Of a stretch of DNA of 64,000 nucleotides, positions 25,411-33,294 are shown piece by piece. The stretch lies in the NCBI GenBank assembly GCA_017463865.1, contig JAFTOI010000035.1, forward strand, positions 1-64,000, written 5' to 3'. The stretch is from Clostridia bacterium. Its GTDB lineage: Bacteria > Bacillota > Clostridia > Oscillospirales > CAG-272. Positions within the stretch are counted from its first letter, which is position 1, and the number at the start of each line of letters is the position of its first letter. The notes under the pieces were generated by a model. That model saw only the letters and a program-made list of their open reading frames with translations. It ran no database searches and was not told the origin of the DNA. The position numbers and the translations under genes are program-made.

Positions 25411-25540
25411 GGCGTTTCCTCCCTTGTGTTCGGGCAGATTTTGTGATATACTTATAGTATAAAGGTCACGCGGCGAGAAATCTATCCGTTTTGTGATATG
25501 AGATTTGCATTTTGTGACCATTCCGCGAAGGAGGCCGCCG

Positions 25541-26449
25541 ATGAAGCTCTTCACCCACTACCAGACCGACGCACACCGCGAGTCGGCCGTCAACTGGCGC
25601 GAGAATTACCTCGGCGAGTCGCTCTTTTACTCCTGCCGCAGCACGCAGTACGACCACGCGAGCTACCCCTCGACCCTGCATTATCACGACTACTACGAGC
25701 TGGTCGTCTTCCTTGAGGGGGACATCCGCTACCTCTGCGAGGCTGAGGCCTTCTGCCCCGAGCCGGGCGACATCATTCTGATTCCGCCCGGGCGGCTGCA
25801 CATGTCTATGCTCGAGGGCGACGCGACCCGCTACCGGCGGCATGTCTTCTACCTCTACCCCGACGCCTTCGCGGCCTATGACGGGGCGGCGCTGACCGAT
25901 TTTCTCACCGCCGCTGACGGCGTCCACCTTGCCCTCCCGCCGGCTGAGCGGGACGCACTGCTCGATCTGCTCGACCGCCTCGACCGCGCGCTGGCGGCCG
26001 GCGAGAGCACGCGGGAGCGCGCGCTGGCTGTAGGCCTGGCCATGCAGGCCTTCTATCTGCTCGGAGAGGCGCACGCCAAGACCCAGCCCGACGCCCCCTG
26101 CCTGCCCGCCGCCGTGGTCGAGATCCGCCGCTACCTCGATGCGCATTTCACCGAGATCAGTTCGGTGGCCGAGGCGGCCGAGCAGCTCTACTACAGCCGC
26201 GAGTACGTCGCGCGCCTCTTCCGGCAGTCCTTCAATACCACCGTCAGCGACTACATCCGCACCCGCCGCGTCGCCTACAGCCGAACCCTCATCGCCGAGG
26301 GCGTACCCCTCAGCGATGCCTGCTTCCGCGCCGGCTTCGGCAATCTCTCCACCTTCATCCGCGCCTTCCGCGCCGTCACCGGCACGACGCCCTCGCAGTA
26401 CCGCGCCTCGCTGCTCGGAACGCATCGTACCGGACGAAACGACCTGTAA
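25541..26449 (+). CDS. AraC family transcriptional regulator
   Basis: A 302-residue regulator with an N-terminal cupin sensor (LHYHDYYELVVFLEGD; GDIILIPPGRLHM) and a C-terminal AraC double HTH (about 200-295), with YYSREYVARLFRQSFN and CFRAGFGNLSTFIRAFRAVTGTTPSQYR. The start at 25541 is chosen for the AAGGAGG site. It faces the GDPD gene across a 130-base spacer and is the likely regulator of that gene. The downstream mgtE gene has its own promoter. Confidence 0.88.
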   Translation: MKLFTHYQTDAHRESAVNWRENYLGESLFYSCRSTQYDHASYPSTLHYHDYYELVVFLEGDIRYLCEAEAFCPEPGDIILIPPGRLHMSMLEGDATRYRRHVFYLYPDAFAAYDGAALTDFLTAADGVHLALPPAERDALLDLLDRLDRALAAGESTRERALAVGLAMQAFYLLGEAHAKTQPDAPCLPAAVVEIRRYLDAHFTEISSVAEAAEQLYYSREYVARLFRQSFNTTVSDYIRTRRVAYSRTLIAEGVPLSDACFRAGFGNLSTFIRAFRAVTGTTPSQYRASLLGTHRTGRNDL

Positions 26450-26485
26450 CCATTCGGTGCGCTCCCACAAAAGAAATTTGCCGTC

Positions 26486-26514
26486 TTGCAACCGAAAAGT
26501 GAATGTGCTATAAT
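26486..26514 (+). promoter_or_regulatory. Promoter of mgtE
   Basis: TTGCAA (26486-26491), a 17-base spacer and TATAAT (26509-26514). A leader of about 100 bases follows before the ATG at 26625. No recognisable M-box core is seen in it. Confidence 0.75.
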
Positions 26515-26624
26515 ATATAATCATAACCTTTTGCGGCCAAACTACAGGAATAAGCGTGACCGAACATTTCCCCGATCACCCATCCCGACCACCGATTTTT
26601 GATGTGTAAAGGAGGAAACAAACC

Positions 26625-28025
26625 ATGGATGCAGAAAACAACTTCATCACCGGACATCCGGATTATAAAGCCGAAATTGTCAGCATCATCAAAAGCAACC
26701 TGACCCCCAAGCTGATGCGGGAGCGGCTGCTTGATTACCACGAAAATGATATCGCCGCCGCGCTGGCCCTGCTTCAGCCGGACGAACGCAGCAAGCTGTA
26801 CACGATATTGGACTTCGACACCCTGGCCTGGGTGCTTGAATATGCCGACACACGGCATGAATATCTCGGGGAAATGCCACTTCGCCGGCGTGTTGAGATT
26901 CTCTCCCGCTTTGAAGTTCCGACAACGGTAGCGTATCTGGAAACGCTCGAAAAAAAAGACCGCACAACGCTTATTGATCTGATGCCGGAGGAGGCAAGAA
27001 CCGAAATCTCGCTGCTGGCTTCCTTTGACAAGGACGAAATCGGCAGCAAAATGACCACCAACTACATTGCGATCCGCAGCGGGATCAGTGTGCGTCAGGC
27101 GATGAGCGAACTGGTCAAGCAGGCAGCAGAAAACGATAATGTGTCCACACTCTATGTCGTCGACGAGGACGAAATGCTGGTCGGCGCGATCGAGCTGACC
27201 GACCTCATCGTTGCCCGATCGGGTGACGCGCTCGATTCCATCATTATGACCTCGTACCCGTATGTCTACGCCAACGAACTGACCGAGGACTGTATTGAGC
27301 GCCTCCGGGGCTATTCCGAGGATTCGATCCCCGTTCTGGACACCGAAAACAAGCTCAAGGGCGTTCTCACCGCGCAGGAGCTCGCTCAGCTCATCGAAGA
27401 TGAAATCGGCGACGACTACGCAAAGCTGGGCGGTCTTTCGGCCGAAGAGGATCTGCAGGAGCCCCTGTTCCGAAGCATCGGCAAGCGCCTGCCCTGGCTG
27501 ATCGTCCTGTTTGGCCTCGGCCTGCTGGTTTCAAGCGTGGTTGGGCTGTTTGAGGAAGTGGTATCGAGTCTGACCCTGATCGTGTCCTTCCAATCGCTGA
27601 TCCTGGGCATGGCGGGCAATGCAGGCACGCAGTCGCTTGCGGTGACCATTCGCTTGCTGATGGACGAGAATCTGACGCGGAAGCAAAAGCTCCAGCTGGT
27701 GGGCAAGGAAGCGCGCGTGGGCTTCTGCAACGGCTTTATCCTTGGCGCGCTTTCCTTCGTACTGATCGGTCTGTATCTGTTCCTGCTGGTCGGTGAAGCA
27801 CCGGCGCTGGCCTTCTCGGTATCCTTCTGCACGGGAATTGCCCTGCTCTTGTCGATGCTTCTCTCGAGCATATCCGGCACAACGATCCCGATGCTGTTCA
27901 AAAAGATGAAGATCGACCCCGCAGTCGCATCCGGGCCGTTCATCACGACCATCAATGACCTCGTCGCTGTGGTGACCTATTACGGACTTGCCTGGATCCT
28001 GCTCATCTCTATTTTGCAGCTGTAA
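26625..28025 (+). CDS. mgtE: Magnesium transporter MgtE
   Basis: A 466-residue Mg2+ channel. The order is the MgtE N-terminal helical domain (residues 20-130), two CBS domains (about 135-260; TLYVVDEDEMLVGAIELTDLI and IPVLDTENKLKGVLTAQEL), and five transmembrane helices from about 285 with the pore signature GMAGNAGTQSLAVTIR. It imports Mg2+ and is gated by Mg2+ binding to the cytosolic domains. It is full length. AGGAGG precedes the ATG. The last 6 bases of spacer separate it from the convergent tlpA-like gene. Confidence 0.95.
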   Translation: MDAENNFITGHPDYKAEIVSIIKSNLTPKLMRERLLDYHENDIAAALALLQPDERSKLYTILDFDTLAWVLEYADTRHEYLGEMPLRRRVEILSRFEVPTTVAYLETLEKKDRTTLIDLMPEEARTEISLLASFDKDEIGSKMTTNYIAIRSGISVRQAMSELVKQAAENDNVSTLYVVDEDEMLVGAIELTDLIVARSGDALDSIIMTSYPYVYANELTEDCIERLRGYSEDSIPVLDTENKLKGVLTAQELAQLIEDEIGDDYAKLGGLSAEEDLQEPLFRSIGKRLPWLIVLFGLGLLVSSVVGLFEEVVSSLTLIVSFQSLILGMAGNAGTQSLAVTIRLLMDENLTRKQKLQLVGKEARVGFCNGFILGALSFVLIGLYLFLLVGEAPALAFSVSFCTGIALLLSMLLSSISGTTIPMLFKKMKIDPAVASGPFITTINDLVAVVTYYGLAWILLISILQL

Positions 28026-28031
28026 GCGTGC

Positions 28032-28649
28032 TTACTCTGCTTCCGGATCGATCATCCCGATGCCCTGCGCGAGCCCTTCGGCGCTGAGCATGCCGATGGC
28101 GTAGGCGGCGATCGTCCCGTCGGCCTTGACGAAGTAGGTCGTGGGGAGGGAGGACGCGCCGTAGGCGGTGGCGGCGCTGTATGCGGTGTCGAAGTAGATG
28201 GGGAAGCTGTAGCCCGCCCCGGCGACATGCGCCTGCGCGGACTCGACCGTTTCCTGCATACCGTCGGTCATGTTGATCATCAGGAAGACGATCTCCTCGC
28301 CGTATTCGGCGTAGGCGGCATCGAAATCGGGCATTTCGGCCTTGCAGGGCGGGCACCAGCTGGCCCAGAAGTTGAGGATAACCGGCTTGCCGGCGTAATC
28401 GGACAGCTTGACCGCATTGCCCTCCGCGTCGTAGACGGTGAAGTCGGGCGCAGGATAGGCCTCGGCCGCACTGTTGTCCGTGTCGGAGACATCACCGGTC
28501 GGCGCGGCGGTCGTGTCGGGGGAAAGGGTGGCCAGCGGCGCATCGGGCGCGTAGTCCTCACTCAGCTCGCGGTAGAGCACCGCCGCACCGCCGATCAGCA
28601 GCAAAAGCGCCAGACCAATGACAAGAATCAGCACATCTTTACGTTTCAT
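28032..28649 (-). CDS. TlpA/ResA-like membrane-anchored thioredoxin
   Basis: A 205-residue protein with an N-terminal transmembrane anchor (residues 5-25), a Thr/Asp-rich linker and an extracytoplasmic thioredoxin fold. The active site is WASWCPPCK (Cys99, Cys102), followed by the cis-proline-type SLPTTYFV. It probably reduces or isomerises disulfides outside the membrane, powered by electrons from the CcdA protein encoded 9 bases upstream. No cytochrome genes are visible nearby, so the target is unknown. Confidence 0.92.
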   Translation of the reverse strand: MKRKDVLILVIGLALLLLIGGAAVLYRELSEDYAPDAPLATLSPDTTAAPTGDVSDTDNSAAEAYPAPDFTVYDAEGNAVKLSDYAGKPVILNFWASWCPPCKAEMPDFDAAYAEYGEEIVFLMINMTDGMQETVESAQAHVAGAGYSFPIYFDTAYSAATAYGASSLPTTYFVKADGTIAAYAIGMLSAEGLAQGIGMIDPEAE

Positions 28650-28658
28650 GGTTCCTCC

Positions 28659-29321
28659 TTAACTGAGCAGTGCCAGCCATCGGCCGAGCATGCCGCTCAT
28701 CATCAGCACGCCGACCACCACAAGCAGGCCGCCGCAGATGAGATTGATCACGCGGTAATGCCGCTTGATGGCGGCAAACGCGCCCTTAAGCTGGTCGATC
28801 AGCACGGCGCTGGCGACAAAGGGGATGCCGAGGCCAAGCGAGTAGGCCAGCAGCATGAGAATGCCGGTCAGGGCGCTACCCTGCTGCGATGCCAGCATCA
28901 GCGCCGAGCCGAGGAAGGTGCCGACGCAGGGCGTCCAGCCGATGGAAAACACAACGCCGAAGAGAGCGGCAGAGAAAAAGCCCATCCGCCGTGTTCCCAT
29001 CCCGCCGGCTATACCGCGAAAAAGATTGAGCTTGAAGACACCGAGGAAGTTGAGGCCGAAGAAGACCACGACCGCGCCGGTGATGAGGTTGACGGCCGTC
29101 TGCCAGCGCTGCAGGAAGCCGCCCAGCGTCCCGGCCAGCGCGCCGAGCAGGACGAAGACGGCGGTGAAGCCCGCCACAAAGCCGAGTGCGTTTTTAAGCG
29201 TCTTCCCCGCCGTCTGTTGCTCCCCGCCGGCAAAATAGGAGACGTAGACCGGCAGCATGGGCAGGAGGCAGGGCGAGATAAAGGTGATGATGCCTTCAAG
29301 GAAAGCGATAAAATATTGCAT
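28659..29321 (-). CDS. ccdA: CcdA/DsbD-like membrane thiol transporter
   Basis: A 220-residue protein with six transmembrane segments. The two redox cysteines lie in SPCLLPMLPVYVSYF (Cys18) and WTPCVGTFLGSAL (Cys132), the CcdA signature. It passes reducing equivalents from cytoplasmic thioredoxin to the extracytoplasmic TlpA-like protein encoded directly downstream. It is the first gene of the two-gene operon, with a TTGACT-17-TATAAT promoter. In some anaerobes this pair serves oxidative protection of exported proteins. Confidence 0.93.
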   Translation of the reverse strand: MQYFIAFLEGIITFISPCLLPMLPVYVSYFAGGEQQTAGKTLKNALGFVAGFTAVFVLLGALAGTLGGFLQRWQTAVNLITGAVVVFFGLNFLGVFKLNLFRGIAGGMGTRRMGFFSAALFGVVFSIGWTPCVGTFLGSALMLASQQGSALTGILMLLAYSLGLGIPFVASAVLIDQLKGAFAAIKRHYRVINLICGGLLVVVGVLMMSGMLGRWLALLS

Positions 29322-29385
29322 AAATTACTCCGTTTCGTATTCCGCATACACCTCGGCGAAGCGGTGTGGGTAAAACTCTACCGTT

Positions 29386-29414
29386 ATTATACACCACCCG
29401 CGCTGCAAAGTCAA
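29386..29414 (-). promoter_or_regulatory. Promoter of ccdA-tlpA operon
   Basis: On the minus strand there are TTGACT (29414-29409), a 17-base spacer and TATAAT (29391-29386). Confidence 0.85.
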
Positions 29415-29420
29415 CGTCTC

Positions 29421-29449
29421 TTTACAAACCGCACGATCTGTGGTATACT
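29421..29449 (+). promoter_or_regulatory. Promoter of deformylase gene
   Basis: TTTACA (29421-29426), a 17-base spacer and TATACT (29444-29449), divergent from the ccdA promoter. Confidence 0.8.
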
Positions 29450-29481
29450 ATCCCCAACCCATTGCGAAAGGAGAGTCTCAC

Positions 29482-29892
29482 ATGATCCGCCCCATCAACC
29501 GCGACCCTATTCTGCTGGCGCAGAAATCGCTCCCCGCGACGGCCGACAACCTCGATACCGCCGCAGATCTGCTCGACACCCTCACTGCTCACCGCGACGG
29601 CTGCGTCGGCATGGCCGCCAACATGATCGGCGTCCTGCGCCGTATTATTGTCTTCGACGACAACGGCAGCTATACCACCATGCTCAATCCCGTCATCCTC
29701 AAGCAGTCGGGTGCCTACGAGACCGAGGAAGGCTGTCTGTCCCTCGACGGCGTGCGCAAGACCAAGCGCTGGCGCTCGATCAAGGTGCAGTACCAGACCG
29801 CCGCGATGCAGACCCGCATCAAGACCTACACCGGCTGGACGGCGCAGATCATCCAGCATGAGATCGACCATTGCGACGGGGTGTTGATCTGA
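29482..29892 (+). CDS. def: Peptide deformylase-like protein
   Basis: A 136-residue enzyme that removes the formyl group from nascent N-terminal Met. The metal motifs are intact: EGCLS (Cys85) and QHEIDH (His126, Glu127, His130). The first motif reads GMAANM (residues 43-48), where the usual GxGxAAxQ Gln is replaced by Met48. That Gln normally contacts the formyl substrate, so activity may be altered. The start at 29482 follows AAAGGAGAG; the preceding in-frame ATG is inside the promoter. It is somewhat shorter than typical deformylases (about 150-170). Another def gene may exist elsewhere. Confidence 0.85.
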   Translation: MIRPINRDPILLAQKSLPATADNLDTAADLLDTLTAHRDGCVGMAANMIGVLRRIIVFDDNGSYTTMLNPVILKQSGAYETEEGCLSLDGVRKTKRWRSIKVQYQTAAMQTRIKTYTGWTAQIIQHEIDHCDGVLI

Positions 29893-29903
29893 TCGCCTCC
29901 CCC

Positions 29904-29932
29904 TTGACAAACCGGGCATAATGTGCTATAAT
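29904..29932 (+). promoter_or_regulatory. Consensus promoter of thrS leader
   Basis: TTGACA (29904-29909), a 17-base spacer and TATAAT (29927-29932). Transcription would start about 29939, at the beginning of the T-box leader. Confidence 0.9.
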
Positions 29933-29939
29933 CAACACA

Positions 29940-30220
29940 ATTGAATAAGAAAAGCTATGATGGAAAGAGTAGCCCCTGCGGAACAGCCAGAGAGAGAAAC
30001 ACACGGTGGAAGTTTCTTATGGAAAGCAGAGGTGAAGACCGCTCCTGAGCTGCAGCGCCGAAAGCAGAGTAAGCGCTGCCGTATTCCTGCGTGAAAGGAT
30101 AGGATCTGTTGGGATCTGAAGAGAAAAATCAAGGTGGAACCGTGCATATTTCGTGAGTAGTCTGCACCCTTGACATCGTACAGAACAGCTGTACCGTGTC
30201 GCGGGTGCTTTTTCTTATTC
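29940..30220 (+). promoter_or_regulatory. T-box riboswitch leader of thrS
   Basis: The T-box core AAGGTGGAACCGTGC (30131-30145) pairs with the uncharged tRNA acceptor end. It is preceded by a Stem I region with the AGAGAG and GGTGGAAG elements (about 29989-30012). The triplet ACC at 30038-30040 is a plausible Thr specifier. Downstream is a long hairpin (GCACCC at 30164, GGGTGC at 30203) and T-run, the terminator of the on/off switch. Uncharged tRNA-Thr binding would permit read-through into thrS. Confidence 0.9.
30164..30215 (+). terminator. T-box regulated terminator hairpin
   Basis: GCACCC...GTACAG and CTGTAC...GGGTGC form a compound stem followed by CTTTTTCTT. It is disrupted when the T-box antiterminator forms. 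Confidence 0.85.
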
Positions 30221-30245
30221 AAAATAAAAGAATAGGAGAAAAACG

Positions 30246-32009
30246 ATGAAAGTGATCCACAAAGACGGCAGTGTCGGCATCCTCGAGGGGGCCGACGAAT
30301 TACAGGTGCTCCGCCACACGGCGGCGCATATTCTGGCGCAGGCGGTGAAGCGGCTCTGGCCGCAGGCGGCCTTCGCCTACGGCCCTGCGACCGAAAAGGG
30401 CTTTTCCTACGACGTCGATCTTGGCGGGGCATCCCTCTCGGAGGATGATCTACCCGCCATTGAGGCCGAGATGCGGAGGATTGTCCGCGAAAATCTGCCC
30501 ATCAAGCCCTTCGTCCTGCCCCGCGCAGAGGCACTCCGGCTGATGGAGGAGCGCCGCGAGCCGTACAAGACCGAGCACATCGCCGATCTGCCGGAGGGGG
30601 AGCCGATCAGCTTCTACCGGCAGGGCGAGTATATCGACATGTGCCGCGGGCCGCATCTCACCTACACTAAGGCGCTTCGCGCCTTCAAGCTGACCGGCGT
30701 GTCGGGGGCGTATTGGAAGAACGACGCCAACAATAAGATGCTGACGCGGATCTCGGGCACGGCGTTTGCCTCGCAGGAGGAGCTTGACGCCCATCTGCAG
30801 CTGCTTGAGGAGGCCGCGCGGCGCGACCATCGCAGGATCGGCCGGGAGATGGAGCTGTTCATGTTCAGCGACGCCGGCCCCGGCTTCCCCTTCTTCCTGC
30901 CGAACGGCTTGATCCTGCGCAGCGCTCTGATCGACTACTGGCGGGAGCTTCACACCGCAAACGGATACGCCGAGATCTCCACCCCCATCATGCTGAACCG
31001 CAGCCTGTGGGAAATGAGCGGCCACTGGGCGCACTACAAGGACAACATGTATGCCACGCAGATCGACGGGGAGGACTTCTGCATCAAGCCGATGAACTGC
31101 CCGGGCGGCGTGCTGGTCTATGCGAGCCGGCCGCACAGCTACCGCGAGCTGCCGCTGCGCATCGGCGAGCTGGGGCTTGTCCACCGCAATGAGCTGAAGG
31201 GGACGCTGCACGGGCTCTTCCGCGCCCGCTGCTTTACGCAGGACGACGCACACATCTTCATGCGCCGCGATCAGATCACCGATGAAATCGCCGGCGTTGT
31301 CCGGCTGATCGACACGGTCTACGCGAAGTTCGGCTTTTCCTACACGCTGGAGCTTTCCACCCGGCCCGAGAACAGCATGGGCAGCGACGAGGACTGGGCG
31401 GCGGCGACCAACGGGCTGAAGGGGGCTCTTGATCTGCTCGGCCTGCCTTACGCGATCAACGAGGGGGACGGCGCGTTTTACGGCCCGAAGATCGACTTCC
31501 ACCTCCGGGACAGCCTCGGCCGCACCTGGCAGTGCGGCACGATCCAGCTGGACTTCCAGCTGCCGCAGAAATTCGACCTCACGTACACCGACGAAAACAA
31601 CCAGAAGCAGCGCCCGATCATGCTCCACCGCGTCTGCTTCGGCTCCATCGAGCGCTTCATCGGCATCCTGACCGAGCATTTCGCGGGGAAATTCCCGGTG
31701 TGGCTCGCGCCGGTGCAGGTCAAGGTTCTGCTGCTCTCGGACAAATGCGCGGCATACGGCCGGCAGGTCTGCGATGCCCTGCGGCAGGCGCAGGTGCGCT
31801 GTGCGCTGGACGACCGGCGGGAGAAGATCGGGTACATGATCCGCGAGGCGCAGGTCGTCGACCGCGTGCCCTACATGCTGATCCTCGGCCAGAAGGAGGC
31901 CGAGAGCGGCACCGTCTCGGTGCGCAGCCGCGACACGGCCCAGACCGAAACGATGACGCTGGCTGCCTTTACCGAACAGATTACAGCGGAAATTGCGCAA
32001 AAGGTCTGA
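30246..32009 (+). CDS. thrS: Threonyl-tRNA synthetase, short form
   Basis: A 587-residue class II synthetase that charges tRNA-Thr. The editing-domain metal motif HTAAH (His24, His28) begins close to the N-terminus, and MCRGPHL follows. The catalytic core has NCPGGVLVYASRPHSYRELP and GLVHRNELKGTLHGLFRARCFTQDDAHIF. The anticodon-binding domain forms the last 100 residues. The protein starts right at the N2 editing domain, so the TGS domain present in most ThrRS (about 640 residues) is missing. AGGAG precedes the ATG. It is regulated by the T-box leader. Confidence 0.95.
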   Translation: MKVIHKDGSVGILEGADELQVLRHTAAHILAQAVKRLWPQAAFAYGPATEKGFSYDVDLGGASLSEDDLPAIEAEMRRIVRENLPIKPFVLPRAEALRLMEERREPYKTEHIADLPEGEPISFYRQGEYIDMCRGPHLTYTKALRAFKLTGVSGAYWKNDANNKMLTRISGTAFASQEELDAHLQLLEEAARRDHRRIGREMELFMFSDAGPGFPFFLPNGLILRSALIDYWRELHTANGYAEISTPIMLNRSLWEMSGHWAHYKDNMYATQIDGEDFCIKPMNCPGGVLVYASRPHSYRELPLRIGELGLVHRNELKGTLHGLFRARCFTQDDAHIFMRRDQITDEIAGVVRLIDTVYAKFGFSYTLELSTRPENSMGSDEDWAAATNGLKGALDLLGLPYAINEGDGAFYGPKIDFHLRDSLGRTWQCGTIQLDFQLPQKFDLTYTDENNQKQRPIMLHRVCFGSIERFIGILTEHFAGKFPVWLAPVQVKVLLLSDKCAAYGRQVCDALRQAQVRCALDDRREKIGYMIREAQVVDRVPYMLILGQKEAESGTVSVRSRDTAQTETMTLAAFTEQITAEIAQKV

Positions 32010-32058
32010 CTGCGGCCGATATTGTGGTATAATCAATTATCCCACACGAAAGCACATT

Positions 32059-32292
32059 GTGACCCGGGATGGAGCGCGGCTCTTCCCCTGCGCCGTCTGG
32101 AAAGGGGGACTCACCGCCGGCGGCAAGGCTGCCGGCGCGCGCTGCCACGCCAACCGCGATTACACGAACTCGGCCCGCGAGATTCTGATGACCCGCGTCA
32201 CCGAGGCCGACATCCTCGCAGGGCGGCTCGTCACGCCGGGGAGCCGGCTGAAGATGATCGTCAGTCGGCTTGGGCGGCGGGAACAAAATTGA
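32059..32292 (+). CDS. Short GTG-started frame of unknown function
   Basis: A 77-residue frame starting at a GTG and ending TGA, rich in Arg, Ala and Gly (DYTNSAREILMTRVTEADILAGRL). A TATAAT (32028-32033) lies 26 bases upstream, and a strong hairpin terminator follows its end, so it looks like a separate transcript unit. No ribosome site is evident and no family is recognised. It may be a relic of a longer gene or a non-coding transcript. Confidence is low. Confidence 0.3.
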   Translation: MTRDGARLFPCAVWKGGLTAGGKAAGARCHANRDYTNSAREILMTRVTEADILAGRLVTPGSRLKMIVSRLGRREQN

Positions 32293-32296
32293 GCAC

Positions 32297-32331
32297 AAAA
32301 GAGAGCAGTTCACATTGAACTGCTCTCTTTT
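32297..32331. terminator. Bidirectional terminator
   Basis: AAAAGAGAGCAGTTCA, loop cat, then TGAACTGCTCTCTTTT: a perfect 16-bp stem. It precedes the stop of the minus-strand regulator at 32334. Confidence 0.88.
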
Positions 32332-32333
32332 GG

Positions 32334-33212
32334 TTATGCGTTCGCCTCGACCGGGATCCAAACCTCGAAGTACCGATTCTTCTTCCGCAGATCGTGATCG
32401 GTCCACAGATGCAGAACCTCGATGGCCAGGTCGCTCTTCTGTCTGTACCCGGACGACGGCAGCCAGGCGTCAAAGATCAGCTCGAACAGCCGCGGGAACT
32501 CCTCCCAGGCAACGACGCCGCATTCGCTTCTGAAGGCCGCGTATGTTCCAGCGGGAAGGCGGAATGTCTCCAGCGCGTGCGTTTTGACGTCGGCTTTTTC
32601 CCGGGCGATCATGTATCTGCCGTCCTGCCAGACGCCGTACCAGACCCCGTCGTAGGCCGTGCTGCCGGGCTGGTTCCAGCCCCCTTCGCAGAGCTGACCC
32701 GGCACGTCGTCACAGTCGTTCGCCCACATGGAATGGCGAAGCTCCTCGCGGGTGCGGTAGCCCTGTCCTTCGTATTGTTTCGATACGCCGTAGAGTTCGG
32801 TCTCGTCAAGCTCGATGATGCGAAAATCCATTTCTTTTGCTCCCTTGATGATGATGTGGAAGGAAGCAGGCGGATATACCTTGAGCGAGCCGCCGCTCCG
32901 GCGGCAGACCGACGGTGTGATCCCGTGCTGGCGGGCGAAGGCCCGCGAGAAGGCCGCCGCGCTGTCATAGCCGTATTTGACGGCGATGTCCACGATCGGC
33001 GTCCTGCTCTGCCGCAGGTCGTCAGCCGCGAGGGTCAGGCGGCGGCGCCGGACATACTCGGTCAGCGTCATGCCGGTCATGTAGCTGAAGAACCGGGCGA
33101 AGCTGTCTGCCGTCACGCAGGCGATCCCGGCAGCGGTGTCAAGGTCGAATTCTGCGCACAAATTCGCCTCGATGTACGCGACCGCCGCGTTAAGCTGGTT
33201 CAGCATATTCAT
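32334..33212 (-). CDS. AraC regulator with GyrI-like effector domain
   Basis: A 292-residue protein. The AraC-type double HTH is N-terminal (residues 8-105, AGIACVTADSFARFFSYMTGMTLTEYVRRRRL and AAAFSRAFARQHGITPSVCRR). A GyrI-like or effector-binding domain forms the C-terminal half (about 130-290, with LPAGTYAAFRSECG and FELIFDAWLPSSGY). This layout is that of the Rob/MarA-related regulators that sense small hydrophobic ligands or drugs. The start at 33212 is chosen for the GGGAGGTG site. It is monocistronic, and its target is unknown. Confidence 0.88.
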   Translation of the reverse strand: MNMLNQLNAAVAYIEANLCAEFDLDTAAGIACVTADSFARFFSYMTGMTLTEYVRRRRLTLAADDLRQSRTPIVDIAVKYGYDSAAAFSRAFARQHGITPSVCRRSGGSLKVYPPASFHIIIKGAKEMDFRIIELDETELYGVSKQYEGQGYRTREELRHSMWANDCDDVPGQLCEGGWNQPGSTAYDGVWYGVWQDGRYMIAREKADVKTHALETFRLPAGTYAAFRSECGVVAWEEFPRLFELIFDAWLPSSGYRQKSDLAIEVLHLWTDHDLRKKNRYFEVWIPVEANA

Positions 33213-33294
33213 CTGTTTCACCTCCCGCATATAGCATATCAAAAAAGCGCACGCAGTGTCTGACTTTTCCCGGGCGAAAACAGCAGCGCGCGGC

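Noticed and set aside
26515..26624. M-box magnesium riboswitch upstream of mgtE
   Set aside because: The leader is about 100 bases and does not show the M-box core helices or a terminator. No magnesium riboswitch is claimed.
30069..30110. Possible separate small gene in the T-box leader
   Set aside because: The leader shows stem and T-box elements; short frames there lack starts and are explained by the riboswitch.
30450..32036. Open frame of about 528 codons on the minus strand
   Set aside because: Antisense to thrS, with no motif of its own.
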